A DNA stretch of 64,000 nt from Paenibacillus catalpae (GTDB taxonomy: Bacteria; Bacillota; Bacilli; Paenibacillales; Paenibacillaceae), in NCBI RefSeq assembly GCF_900112695.1, contig NZ_FOMT01000003.1, positions 496,001 through 560,000 of the forward strand, given 5' to 3'. The notes below the pieces were generated by a model. It was not told the DNA's origin. It saw only the letters and a list, made by a program, of their open reading frames with translations, and searched no databases. Of the stretch, positions 56,326 through 64,000 are shown one piece after another (the first letter of the stretch is position 1; every line of letters starts with the position of its first letter). The translations under genes were made by a program, and so were the position numbers.

Positions 56326-58053
56326 GTGCGGAAGATTAAGAACAAGATATTAGGAAGCGTTATCCTTATCGTCACATTATCGCTAACAGCAATCAGCATC
56401 CTCGCTTATGAAAGCTTCTCCTCCATTCTGGAGGCACAGGCACTTAAGGAAGATACGATTCATTTGGAGCAGACAAACAATCAGCTCAATCAGCTCATTG
56501 ATGACGTCCAGAAGTATGCGGCCAACATGGTAAATGATGAGCTGCTGCTTAAATTTGCTTCGAAGACAGAATACCCGTCGGTTTACGATGAACTGAGCGC
56601 CTACCGGGATGTCGTGACTCAATTGACGAAATTTAACGTGCTGCGCGATTATTTGCAGAGCTCGGCCATTGTTCGATCGGACGGTCGAGTGTTCTGGTCC
56701 GCCCTATATCTGGATCCCTACTTTGAGCAGCTTCTGCTCGAGGACTGGTTCACAGACGCGACGGCCAATTCGGTCAAGAGCGGGTTCACCGCCCCCCACT
56801 TTATACAGGATCAAGGTCCGAAGAAAGTTGTCACCTTCTTTATCCGCTTCGATCCGGAATATGGCGGTATGCTTTTGCTAAATATCGATTATTCGGCCTT
56901 CTCGGATCTATTCGATTATTTATCGCTCTCTTTCGACAAGGTTGCCTGGGTCGGGCCTCGCGGTTCCGTCATGTACAACCATGGGTGGGCGGACACTACT
57001 CCTCCGCTTCCGTCGGCTGAAGAAGAGGGAAGGCTCATCGTAAAGCAGCAAGATAACGCTTATCAACTTACCGGACGGCTGGACAAGACCGAATGGTCGG
57101 TGGTCACCTTTACCTCCAAGGACCGATTCTATGAATGGCTCGGCGACATCATTAAATACTGGGCCGTGTTTGTGGCGCTGTGCGTAGCGCTGTGTTTCGT
57201 CATGTTCCTTCCGATTATCTCCAGCATTGTCAGGCCGATTTCGCAAATGTCCAAAGCGATGAAGCAGGTGTCGATGGGCAATTTACAGGTTAGTCTGACC
57301 TTTCGCAGCAACGACGAGCTCTCGGTACTTGGCAGTGGCTTTCAGACGATGATCGGAAGTCTTCGGCGCCAGATGGCCGAGCGGGAAGAGCAGGAACGCA
57401 GGAACCGCAAGATGTCAGCCGAGCTGTTGTTTGCGCAGATCAATCCTCATTTTATTTACAATACACTCAATACCGTCGTGTATTTGGCTCGTAAGGGTAA
57501 TCGCGAAGCTATCGAAGAAATGGTCGAGTCGTTTATCGGAATTTTGCAGGATGCCGTCCATATCGGAGAGACAGGCCAGTATGTAGCGGTGGAGCAGGAG
57601 ATTGAACTGATCGATCATTATGTTAGGATCCAAAGATACCGTTATACGGAGAGGTTTCGGCTCGAGTGGGAGACCGAGGAGCAGGCAAAGCCAATTCGGA
57701 TTCCCAAAAGCCTTATCCAACCGCTAGTGGAAAATGCGATTTTTCACGGATTTGCGGAGAAGGAGTCCCAAGGCTTAATTCGGATATCCGTTCGCTTGCT
57801 TGGGGAGCGGATTCAAATCAAGGTGAGGGATAACGGATGTGGGATGGCGACGGAGATCGCCAGAGCGGTTGAGGAGGGCTCACTGCCATCAACCAGAAGG
57901 CCAAGCGGAGGCATGAGACGCATCGGGCTGCGCAATATTCGCGAACGTATCGATTATTTGTACGGTGAAGCGGGGCGAATGACCGTTCAGTCCCGAGAAG
58001 GCCAAGGGACGGTTATTACCATCGAGCTTCCGGCTTCGGGACCTTCAGATTGA
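56326..58053 (+). CDS. sensor histidine kinase, YesM-like (locus F)
   Basis: 575 residues. Membrane helices at about 7-28 and 277-300, a Cache-like extracellular part, HAMP (about 300-350), phosphoacceptor His375 in QINPHFIYNTLNTVVYLA, and HATPase with LVENAIFHGF, DNGCGM and RIGLRNIRERIDYLYG. GTG start after GGTGAGGAG. It pairs with the regulator just upstream, and together they should control the locus F importer downstream. Confidence 0.93.
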   Translation: MRKIKNKILGSVILIVTLSLTAISILAYESFSSILEAQALKEDTIHLEQTNNQLNQLIDDVQKYAANMVNDELLLKFASKTEYPSVYDELSAYRDVVTQLTKFNVLRDYLQSSAIVRSDGRVFWSALYLDPYFEQLLLEDWFTDATANSVKSGFTAPHFIQDQGPKKVVTFFIRFDPEYGGMLLLNIDYSAFSDLFDYLSLSFDKVAWVGPRGSVMYNHGWADTTPPLPSAEEEGRLIVKQQDNAYQLTGRLDKTEWSVVTFTSKDRFYEWLGDIIKYWAVFVALCVALCFVMFLPIISSIVRPISQMSKAMKQVSMGNLQVSLTFRSNDELSVLGSGFQTMIGSLRRQMAEREEQERRNRKMSAELLFAQINPHFIYNTLNTVVYLARKGNREAIEEMVESFIGILQDAVHIGETGQYVAVEQEIELIDHYVRIQRYRYTERFRLEWETEEQAKPIRIPKSLIQPLVENAIFHGFAEKESQGLIRISVRLLGERIQIKVRDNGCGMATEIARAVEEGSLPSTRRPSGGMRRIGLRNIRERIDYLYGEAGRMTVQSREGQGTVITIELPASGPSD

Positions 58054-58196
58054 AACGGCTATCGTTTTTTGAACAAAACTATCGGATCGTCTCGTTGTTG
58101 CATCGGAACGCTCGGGATATAGTACCAATAGAGCAGAGGATGCCGTGCTAAAAGGGGATTCGACTGTATCATTAGACTAATAGGGGGAATAGCAAG

Positions 58197-59552
58197 GTGC
58201 TTAAATTTTGGCGTAACAAAATGTCGATGGCATTACTATGCATGACGATCATACTCGTGCTGGCAGGCTGTGGCTCGAACGGCGGCAACAGCTCTGGCGA
58301 CAACGCAGGAAGTTCCGCAAATGCTTCTGCAAGCGCGAATGGCTCGACCGATCCGGAGTCCATCTCCGCCAAGCTGACCGTTTGGGGTTGGGACAAGGCC
58401 TGGTTCGAAGGCACGGCGCAGAAGTTCAATGAGAAATATCCAAATATCAAACTGAACTTTGTCGAGGTCTCGGCAGCGGATTACTTGAAGAAAATTCAAA
58501 CCTCAATGGCCTCGGGCTCGGAGTTGCCGGATATCGTCTGGGCGGAATCAGCGTTTCGCGGTGCTCTTTACGAATTAAATATTCTGCAGAGCCTCACAGC
58601 CGAACCGTATAATTTCGATAAATCCAAATTGCTGGACTTTGAGCTTCCGTTACTGTCGGACAGCAAGGGCAATCTTGTCGGCCTGGAGCAATCAGGCTCC
58701 CCTGGTGCACTGGCTTATAAGCGCGATTTGGCCAAGCAGTACTTTGGGACGGACGATCCGAGCCAATTAGCCGGAATGTTTGCAGACTGGGATTCTTTTA
58801 TCGCAAAGGGTAAGGAAGTGTACGAACAAAGCGGTGGCAAGACCTTCATGTTTGGTAGCTTGATGGACGCGTACACGGTATTATCCAACCAAGGAACCGT
58901 TCCGATCGTGGACGGCACAAGCGTGAATACAGGAGAAATGCTGAATTTGTTCACAAAGCTCCAATCCGTGAGGGACAATCAGAACGACGGCAAGCTCTGG
59001 ATGTGGTCCCCGACCTGGAATTCATCCTACTCGCAGGACAACGTGATTTTCTACCCCGCGGCCAACTGGTCTCCGCAATTCGTCATCAAGCCTAACGATA
59101 AAAGCAGCGACGGACGCTGGGGATTAATGGTGCCTCCAGGAGGCGGGTATCCGTACGGCGGGACGACGATCGGCATTTGGAAGGACAGCAAAAACAAAGA
59201 CGCCGCATGGATATATCTCAACTGGTTGCTCGGTTCGGACGAAGGGGCGCAGGCGAATTTCGAAGTATCCAACTATATCCTCCCTCTTAAATCTTTCTTC
59301 AGTGACACTTCCAAATTGTCATCTGGCGAGGATTCGTTCTTCGGCGGACAAGATCTTGGCAAATTCTGGGTAGATGAAGTGTTCCCAAGCATCAAGTCCA
59401 AGCCGGTCACCAAGTATGACCAGGATATCTACAGTTCGTCCGAGCTTGTTTTGCAAGTCATGTCGCAGGACCAAAGCTTTAATGCCGACAAGGCTCTGGC
59501 GAAATGGGAGGAGCAGCTCAAGAAAAACCATCCTGAACTCACTTTTGATTAG
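58197..59552 (+). CDS. extracellular solute-binding lipoprotein (locus F)
   Basis: 451 residues, shorter than the other four and of the classical MalE/UgpB-like family 1 type. Lipobox VLAGC gives Cys25, then a Gly/Ser/Asn linker. The mature part opens LTVWGWDKAWFEGTAQKFNE and contains WGLMVPPGGGYPYGGTTIGI, typical of disaccharide or short oligosaccharide binders. GTG start 9 bases after AGGGGG. With the GH2 beta-galactosidase at the head of this locus, the ligand is probably a beta-galactoside (inference). Confidence 0.93.
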   Translation: MLKFWRNKMSMALLCMTIILVLAGCGSNGGNSSGDNAGSSANASASANGSTDPESISAKLTVWGWDKAWFEGTAQKFNEKYPNIKLNFVEVSAADYLKKIQTSMASGSELPDIVWAESAFRGALYELNILQSLTAEPYNFDKSKLLDFELPLLSDSKGNLVGLEQSGSPGALAYKRDLAKQYFGTDDPSQLAGMFADWDSFIAKGKEVYEQSGGKTFMFGSLMDAYTVLSNQGTVPIVDGTSVNTGEMLNLFTKLQSVRDNQNDGKLWMWSPTWNSSYSQDNVIFYPAANWSPQFVIKPNDKSSDGRWGLMVPPGGGYPYGGTTIGIWKDSKNKDAAWIYLNWLLGSDEGAQANFEVSNYILPLKSFFSDTSKLSSGEDSFFGGQDLGKFWVDEVFPSIKSKPVTKYDQDIYSSSELVLQVMSQDQSFNADKALAKWEEQLKKNHPELTFD

Positions 59553-59573
59553 CGGTTATTAGAATATGGAAAG

Positions 59574-59605
59574 TGGGGAGGCCGGAAAAACCGGCAGCCC
59601 CTTCC
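59574..59605 (+). terminator. intercistronic hairpin, likely partial terminator
   Basis: GGGG-A-GGCCGG and CCGGC-A-GCCCC form a stem with a small internal mismatch around AAAAA, followed by TTCCTT. In the gap between binding protein and permease genes; such hairpins stabilise the upstream mRNA so that binding protein exceeds permease. Confidence 0.55.
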
Positions 59606-59626
59606 TTGGATAGGAAGTGACTTAAA

Positions 59627-60556
59627 ATGAGTAAGACTAGCGCGCTTAAAGGTAAAAACAAGTGGCCGTATCTGTTCATAACCCCTTATTTCTTGTCATA
59701 CGGCGTACTAAGTTTATTTCCAATTCTATTTACGCTGTATATCAGCCTGACCGATTGGGATCTATATGGAAACCGCCATTTTATCGGGCTCGATAATTTT
59801 AAGCAGCTCTTCCTGCATGACTCGTTTTTCTGGAAGTCCATGCTTAATGTATTTCTGTTTCTTGCAGGCTATTTGCCAGCCCTTGTTCTATTCGGAATGT
59901 TAATCGCCAGTTTGATCGAAAGCAGGCTGATTCGACGCAAGACTATTTTTCGTCTTAGCTTCTTCAGCGCTTATATGACAACGCCGGTTGCGGTTGGCAT
60001 CATCTTTTCATTGCTTTTTGATTGGCAAGGTGGTTTTATTAATAATCTTCTAACCGAAATGGGTTGGATAGATTCAAAGATCAACTGGCTTGGTTCCCCA
60101 GATTCGGCCAGGTGGATCGTCATTTTGATGATCTTTTGGAAGAACCTTGGTTACTTTGTTATGTTCTATACTGCAGGCATGGCAGGAATAGAGGCTTCCA
60201 TATATGAAGCGGCCGTTATTGACGGGGCATCTTCCAAGGATGTTTTTTTCCGGATTACAATGCCATTACTAAAGCCTATAAACATGTTTCTCATCATAAC
60301 ATCGATTATCAGCGGGCTGCAGCTGGTCGAGGAACCAATGCTGCTGTTCAGCGGATGGGCGTCTGGAAGCAGCATGGTCGGAGGCCCCGAAGGTTCTGCC
60401 TTCACACCGATCTGGTATATGTTCGATGCATCATTTAACGGAAGTGCATTCAAATACGGAAAAGGCGCGGCAATCGCTTATTCGACATTTCTCTTTATTG
60501 CTCTATTCTCAGTTTTTGGAATGAAATGGATGAATAGAAGGGGGGAGGAACAATGA
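59627..60556 (+). CDS. ABC sugar importer permease, MalF/UgpA type (locus F)
   Basis: 309 residues, six membrane helices, starting KWPYLFITPYFLSYGVLSLF; EAA loop IYEAAVIDGASSKDVFFRI. More like the MalF/LacF-type permeases than the LplB-type ones of the other loci. AGGAAGTGA precedes the ATG. Its stop overlaps the partner's start by ATGA. Confidence 0.93.
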   Translation: MSKTSALKGKNKWPYLFITPYFLSYGVLSLFPILFTLYISLTDWDLYGNRHFIGLDNFKQLFLHDSFFWKSMLNVFLFLAGYLPALVLFGMLIASLIESRLIRRKTIFRLSFFSAYMTTPVAVGIIFSLLFDWQGGFINNLLTEMGWIDSKINWLGSPDSARWIVILMIFWKNLGYFVMFYTAGMAGIEASIYEAAVIDGASSKDVFFRITMPLLKPINMFLIITSIISGLQLVEEPMLLFSGWASGSSMVGGPEGSAFTPIWYMFDASFNGSAFKYGKGAAIAYSTFLFIALFSVFGMKWMNRRGEEQ

Positions 60557-61365
60557 GAGCAGGCAAATGGTTAACGGTGTTGTCTCTGAGTTTTATCTCC
60601 CTTCTTTTTTTATTTCCTTTTTACTTGATGATCGTCATGGGAACCTATTATTCTGAGGATCTGTTCAAGAAACTTCCGCTCCTTCCATCTGGTTACTTCG
60701 TTGAGAATATGAAAACAATTTTGTCGGCGAATATCCTTCATAATTATTGGAACAGTTTCTATGTAGCGGTTCTGTTTACGTTCGTGACGGTGGGAGTAGC
60801 GGCGATAACGGGGTTTGCTTTCGGAAAATACGAATTTGCGGGAAAGAAATATTTGTATGGGTTTATACTCCTGACGATGATGATCCCGGGGCAACTCGGA
60901 TTAATCGCGTATGTCATGGAGATGAAGTGGTTCCATCTTAACAATACTCACGCACCTCTCATTTTGGCTGGTCTTAACAATGCGTTTGGCGTCTTCTTTA
61001 TGACGCAATTTGCCCGCTCGTCAGTGCCAGCTGAAGTCGTTGAGAGTGCCCGGATCGACGGTTGCTCGGAACCCGGGCTGTTCGTCCGCATCGTCGTTCC
61101 GTTCCTTTTGCCGGCAATCAGCACACTTGGACTGATTTCATTCCTTGGATCATGGAATAACTACTTGCTTCCATTAGTCACAATTAACAAGCCGGATTTA
61201 TATACGATGCCGCTCGGAATTGCAAATTTATCCACGGTGTTTCGTACTGATTATTCAGCAAGTATTCTAGGGCTGACCTTAGGCACATTGCCGTTGATCG
61301 TTTTGTTTTTGTTCGGCTCCAAGACATTGGTTCAAGGATTGACGGGCGGTGCGGTCAAAGGTTGA
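60553..61365 (+). CDS. ABC sugar importer permease, MalG/UgpE type (locus F)
   Basis: 270 residues with six membrane helices; EAA loop VVESARIDGCSEPGLFVRI and C-terminal VQGLTGGAVKG. GGGGAGG lies 5 bases before the ATG inside the partner gene. It completes a two-permease importer that, again, has no ATPase gene beside it. Confidence 0.93.
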   Translation: MRAGKWLTVLSLSFISLLFLFPFYLMIVMGTYYSEDLFKKLPLLPSGYFVENMKTILSANILHNYWNSFYVAVLFTFVTVGVAAITGFAFGKYEFAGKKYLYGFILLTMMIPGQLGLIAYVMEMKWFHLNNTHAPLILAGLNNAFGVFFMTQFARSSVPAEVVESARIDGCSEPGLFVRIVVPFLLPAISTLGLISFLGSWNNYLLPLVTINKPDLYTMPLGIANLSTVFRTDYSASILGLTLGTLPLIVLFLFGSKTLVQGLTGGAVKG

Positions 61366-61409
61366 TTCAAGTGCGACCGTGAAGGATATGTAGCAAAGTT
61401 AAAAATAAA

Positions 61410-61462
61410 AACAAATCAGCGTTGCCATGAGAATTAATTCGGCAATGCTGATTTGTTTTTTC
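61410..61462 (+). terminator. strong intrinsic terminator
   Basis: A 17-bp stem (61410-61426 with 61441-61457, one G-T pair) and a run of six T. Ends locus F. The 80 bases from here to the SDR gene hold nothing identifiable. Confidence 0.85.
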
Positions 61463-61544
61463 ACCGCACCGTTAAGCTCGAGCATTAATTCATGGATGGA
61501 AAGAAGATCGAACCTCTCTTGTGAGTTAGCCTCTATCAATGTTA

Positions 61545-62354
61545 TTAGTTTAGAATTTCCGGATGAGACCACTTGGTTGGAGTCACTTTACCAACATGGG
61601 CGCCGGCGTCCACGGGTATGGCAGAACCGCTGATATAACGGGCGAGATCGGAAGCCAGGAATAAGGCTACGTGAGCCACTTCCTTTGGATCGCCAAGCCT
61701 GCCGTTTGGCGACAGAATATTCGCATATTGCTGCACGACCTCCTCGGGCGCATCTCTCCAGATCGACGTCCGGATTGTGCCCGGGCATATAGCGTTAACG
61801 GTGATGTTATAGGCGGCATAATCTAGTGCGGCACTCTTCGTTAATCCTACAACGCCATGCTTGGATGACGTATAAATCGCCATGGCGCTGTTGCCCATGA
61901 TACCGGCCAATGAAGCCACATTAATGACGAATCCGCCCGGGGATTTCGATTTCAGGATCGCCTCGATTCCAAATTTCATTCCCATAAATACTCCCTTAAG
62001 GTCGATAGCCGTAATTTTATCGAATTCTTCAATCGAGTATTCGTGGATGGGCCTGCTGTCGGCACTGATCCCTGCGTTATTCACGATGCCGTCTAGTCGG
62101 CCATAAGTCGTTACGGCAAAATCGATTAATCCCCTGACATCCTCTTCTAGACTTACGTCTGTTTTGAAAAAGACCGCTTCTCCGCCGCCGGTTATAATAT
62201 CCTGAACAACTCCCAGTCCTTTATCGGCATTAATATCCGAAACAATAACTTTCATACCGTTCTCGGCATAACAAAGCGCGATCGCTTTCCCGAGCCCGTC
62301 TGCCGCACCGGTAACAATGGCAACTTTACCTTCTACGCTTGAGAAATCCGTCAT
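61545..62354 (-). CDS. SDR family oxidoreductase
   Basis: 269 residues. Classical short-chain dehydrogenase: TGAADGLG (residues 15-22) binds NAD(P), NNAG follows, and the catalytic triad reads Ser148 (NVAS), Tyr161 and Lys165 (YTSSK). Asp in VSDIN after the second strand suggests NAD rather than NADP. The C-terminal segment FLASDLARYISGSAIPVDAG is standard for 3-ketoacyl-reductase or glucose-dehydrogenase-like SDRs. The start is ATG 62354, 8 bases after GGAGGGGG; an in-frame ATG at 62372 lies inside a large palindrome. No partner gene shows its substrate. Confidence 0.92.
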   Translation of the reverse strand: MTDFSSVEGKVAIVTGAADGLGKAIALCYAENGMKVIVSDINADKGLGVVQDIITGGGEAVFFKTDVSLEEDVRGLIDFAVTTYGRLDGIVNNAGISADSRPIHEYSIEEFDKITAIDLKGVFMGMKFGIEAILKSKSPGGFVINVASLAGIMGNSAMAIYTSSKHGVVGLTKSAALDYAAYNITVNAICPGTIRTSIWRDAPEEVVQQYANILSPNGRLGDPKEVAHVALFLASDLARYISGSAIPVDAGAHVGKVTPTKWSHPEILN

Positions 62355-62368
62355 GTAAAACACCCCCT

Positions 62369-62404
62369 CCATATTAAAACATACACATGTATGTTTTAAT
62401 ATGG
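62369..62404. promoter_or_regulatory. 36-bp palindrome, probable TetR-type operator of the SDR
   Basis: Perfect 16-bp arms (62369-62384 and 62389-62404) with a 4-base spacer ACAT. The core ATACACATGTAT resembles ACATACATGTATGT-type sites bound by TetR-family regulators. It lies immediately upstream of the SDR ribosome site, so a bound repressor would block the SDR transcript. No regulator gene is adjacent within the window. Confidence 0.6.
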
Positions 62405-62529
62405 ATATTAGCTTTGCAAGGAAGGCCTGTCAAGCATGAGCCTTTCTTCAAGGGGGATATTTTGATTACTGGCCGATAAAGACTACAATAAATCATAAAA
62501 ATGACCGTGTAAAAACTTAAAAATCACTA

Positions 62530-62558
62530 TTGGATTATCGATTATGCTTAACTTGTAT
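62530..62558 (+). promoter_or_regulatory. candidate promoter of the last kinase
   Basis: TTGGAT (62530-62535), a 17-bp spacer and TTGTAT (62553-62558). It is followed at 62564 by a cre-like site that would cover the transcription start. Confidence 0.35.
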
Positions 62559-62563
62559 TTCCG

Positions 62564-62577
62564 TGTAATCGGTTACA
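62564..62577 (+). promoter_or_regulatory. cre-like site before the last kinase
   Basis: TGTAATCGGTTACA matches the cre consensus at 12 of 14 positions, with TGTAA/TTACA arms. It sits 25 bases before the ATG of the kinase. Confidence 0.4.
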
Positions 62578-62601
62578 AATAGGAGTAAAGGCAGGGCGAC
62601 C

Positions 62602-64000
62602 ATGGAGCAAAGAGGCTGGATGCGAAGGGCAGTTTCGATGATCAGAAATATGAGATTCCAGAACAAATTAATGGCGGGGTATCTTTTGGCCTGCGTGATT
62701 CCGCTGCTTGGCGTAAGCGTACTTATTTTTCATAAATCGGCGGAAGGGCTCGAGCAATCCTCCCAGGAATTCGCCTCCTTGTATACGTCCCAAATCAGGA
62801 CGACATTAAACGAATTCATTGATGAATATGACAAGGTTACGAAATCTGTGCTGGTTGACAGCGAAGTCATCCACAATCTAGGGCAAGAGAAAAGCTTGTC
62901 CATGGACGAGCTGATTATTCAAAGAGTAGCTGTTCAAAGATTGCTAATGCGCGTCACTTTGCTTAAGCCGGCGATTGGTACCGCCATGTTAATCAGCCGG
63001 GATAACAATGTGTATCAATACACGACAACAACGAGCAGAGTGAACGAAAGCATGCTGTTATCCCGGGAGTGGTACAAGCGGCTCCGCAGCTCGGAGGATA
63101 CGTTTTTTATTACCGGACTGCATGACCGTTCCTATTATGAGGATAAAGGAGCAGGAGCCGTCGTGACGGTAGGAAGAGTGTTGTTCAGCTCTGATGGGGC
63201 GTATGCGGGAATGCTTCTTATCGATCTGGATCCGTTCACGCTCCTGCAGCTTGATCCTGATTTTATATTGGCCCGGGACAAATACGGGATCAGTGTCATC
63301 ATCAGCAATCGCGAGCAGGAAATCGTCTACCATTCCGATGCGGCCAGCGGCCGGCTGTCCTGGGAACAGGTGCTTGAATCCGGAGAGGAGTATATCAAGG
63401 GTGACAGCGGTGATGACCGGATTATCTTAACGGGAAGCACCACGCAGGAGAAGCTGTTTATCAAAACCGAGATACCCCGATCGAAGCTGCTGCAGAAGAT
63501 CAATCAGATCAAAGCGATGACCGTGATCGCTATCCTGATGAGCTGTCTGGTCATCACGATCATTTCGCTTGGTTTGAGCTATACCATTACAAGGCCTATT
63601 AAGGCGCTCCGCAGAAGAATGAAGCAGGCGGAAACCGGACAATATTTGCCTATTGAGCATGTACAGTCTAACGACGAGATCGGAAGTCTGGTACACAGCT
63701 ACAACAAAATGATTATTACGATTCGAACCTTGATTGAAGATGTCTACCTGGCCGAGATCAAGCAGCGTCAAGCGAAGCTCATCGCGCTTCAGAACCAGAT
63801 CAATCCGCACATGCTGTACAATACTTTGGAATCGATCCGCATGAAGGCTTTGGTGAAGGACGACGAAGAGACAGCGGATATGATCAAAATTTTAGCCCGC
63901 ATGTTCCGCTTAACCTTGGGGAAAGAAGGCAGGCACCATTCAGTGCAGCATGAATTGGAGTACACGGCCAATTATTTGCAGCTTCAGAATATCCGGTTTG
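62602..64000 (+). CDS. sensor histidine kinase, YesM-like, cut by window end
   Basis: 466 codons are open from ATG 62602 to the end of the window without a stop. A membrane helix at about 25-48 and a second near 302-325 enclose a Cache-like sensor; then HAMP and the His_kinase box with phosphoacceptor His403 in QINPHMLYNTLESIR. The HATPase domain lies beyond the window. GGAG at 62580-62583 is far, and the nearer GCAGGG (62591-62596) is the likely ribosome site. It probably opens a sixth two-component and importer locus. Confidence 0.9.
   Translation, partial: MEQRGWMRRAVSMIRNMRFQNKLMAGYLLACVIPLLGVSVLIFHKSAEGLEQSSQEFASLYTSQIRTTLNEFIDEYDKVTKSVLVDSEVIHNLGQEKSLSMDELIIQRVAVQRLLMRVTLLKPAIGTAMLISRDNNVYQYTTTTSRVNESMLLSREWYKRLRSSEDTFFITGLHDRSYYEDKGAGAVVTVGRVLFSSDGAYAGMLLIDLDPFTLLQLDPDFILARDKYGISVIISNREQEIVYHSDAASGRLSWEQVLESGEEYIKGDSGDDRIILTGSTTQEKLFIKTEIPRSKLLQKINQIKAMTVIAILMSCLVITIISLGLSYTITRPIKALRRRMKQAETGQYLPIEHVQSNDEIGSLVHSYNKMIITIRTLIEDVYLAEIKQRQAKLIALQNQINPHMLYNTLESIRMKALVKDDEETADMIKILARMFRLTLGKEGRHHSVQHELEYTANYLQLQNIRF

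Noticed and set aside
61463..61544. Extension or remnant gene after the SDR stop on the minus strand
   Set aside because: About 50 codons are open without a stop, but there is no start, no family resemblance, and the frame runs into the locus F terminator; chance is sufficient.

Overview
The window looks like a chromosomal stretch from a Paenibacillus-type soil Firmicute. The evidence is balanced base composition, strong GGAGG-type ribosome binding sites, frequent TTG and GTG starts, hairpin plus T-run terminators, and above all many carbohydrate ABC importers of the LplB/YtcP type wired to YesM/YesN-type two-component systems or YesS-type membrane AraC regulators. No rRNA, tRNA, phage, insertion sequence or CRISPR array was found. 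The species cannot be named from sequence reading alone.

Layout. 0-2 kb: housekeeping-type genes (alpha/beta hydrolase, Lrp/AsnC regulator, VOC protein). 2.2-14.8 kb, locus A: membrane AraC regulator, binding lipoprotein, two permeases, TIM-barrel isomerase, two unrecognised proteins (one looks like a toroid plus beta-sandwich polysaccharide lyase), a GH105 enzyme with a long N-terminal extension, and an MgtC-like membrane protein. 14.8-17.7 kb: LacI regulator, Gfo/Idh/MocA oxidoreductase, VanZ-like protein. 17.7-25 kb, locus B: remnant of a kinase gene, two permeases, binding lipoprotein, YesM-type kinase, YesN-type regulator. 25-31.3 kb: two divergent AraC/enzyme pairs (GH42; GH78-like). 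31.4-38.7 kb, locus D: membrane AraC regulator, two permeases, binding lipoprotein, GH88/GH105 enzyme. 38.8-40.2 kb: divergent flavodoxin-fold oxidoreductase and MarR regulator. 40.3-47.3 kb, locus E: two permeases, binding lipoprotein, response regulator, kinase. 47.3-50.5 kb: a decay zone with a broken helD, a tetR gene preceded by three 70-bp tandem operator-like repeats, and a scar where an AraC gene and a GH42 gene have both lost their 5' parts. 50.6-61.4 kb, locus F: AraC regulator, GH2 beta-galactosidase, response regulator, kinase, binding lipoprotein, MalF/MalG-type permeases. 61.5-64 kb: an SDR under a large palindrome, then a further YesM-type kinase cut off by the window end.

How it fits together. 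Extracellular lipoproteins catch oligosaccharides, paired permeases import them, and intracellular hydrolases (GH105, GH88/105, GH42, GH78, GH2) trim them. The mix of unsaturated-uronate hydrolases, rhamnosidase-like and beta-galactosidase enzymes suggests pectin, rhamnogalacturonan or similar plant or algal glycans. None of the five importers has its own ATPase here, which fits a shared MsmX/UgpC-type ATPase elsewhere. CcpA-box-like sites recur upstream of or just inside several modules.

The most interesting items are the locus A operon with the unassigned lyase-like protein, the 70-bp triple repeat at tetR, the double-truncation scar at about 49.99 kb, and paired direct repeats upstream of loci A and E that may be the binding sites of their local AraC-type regulators.
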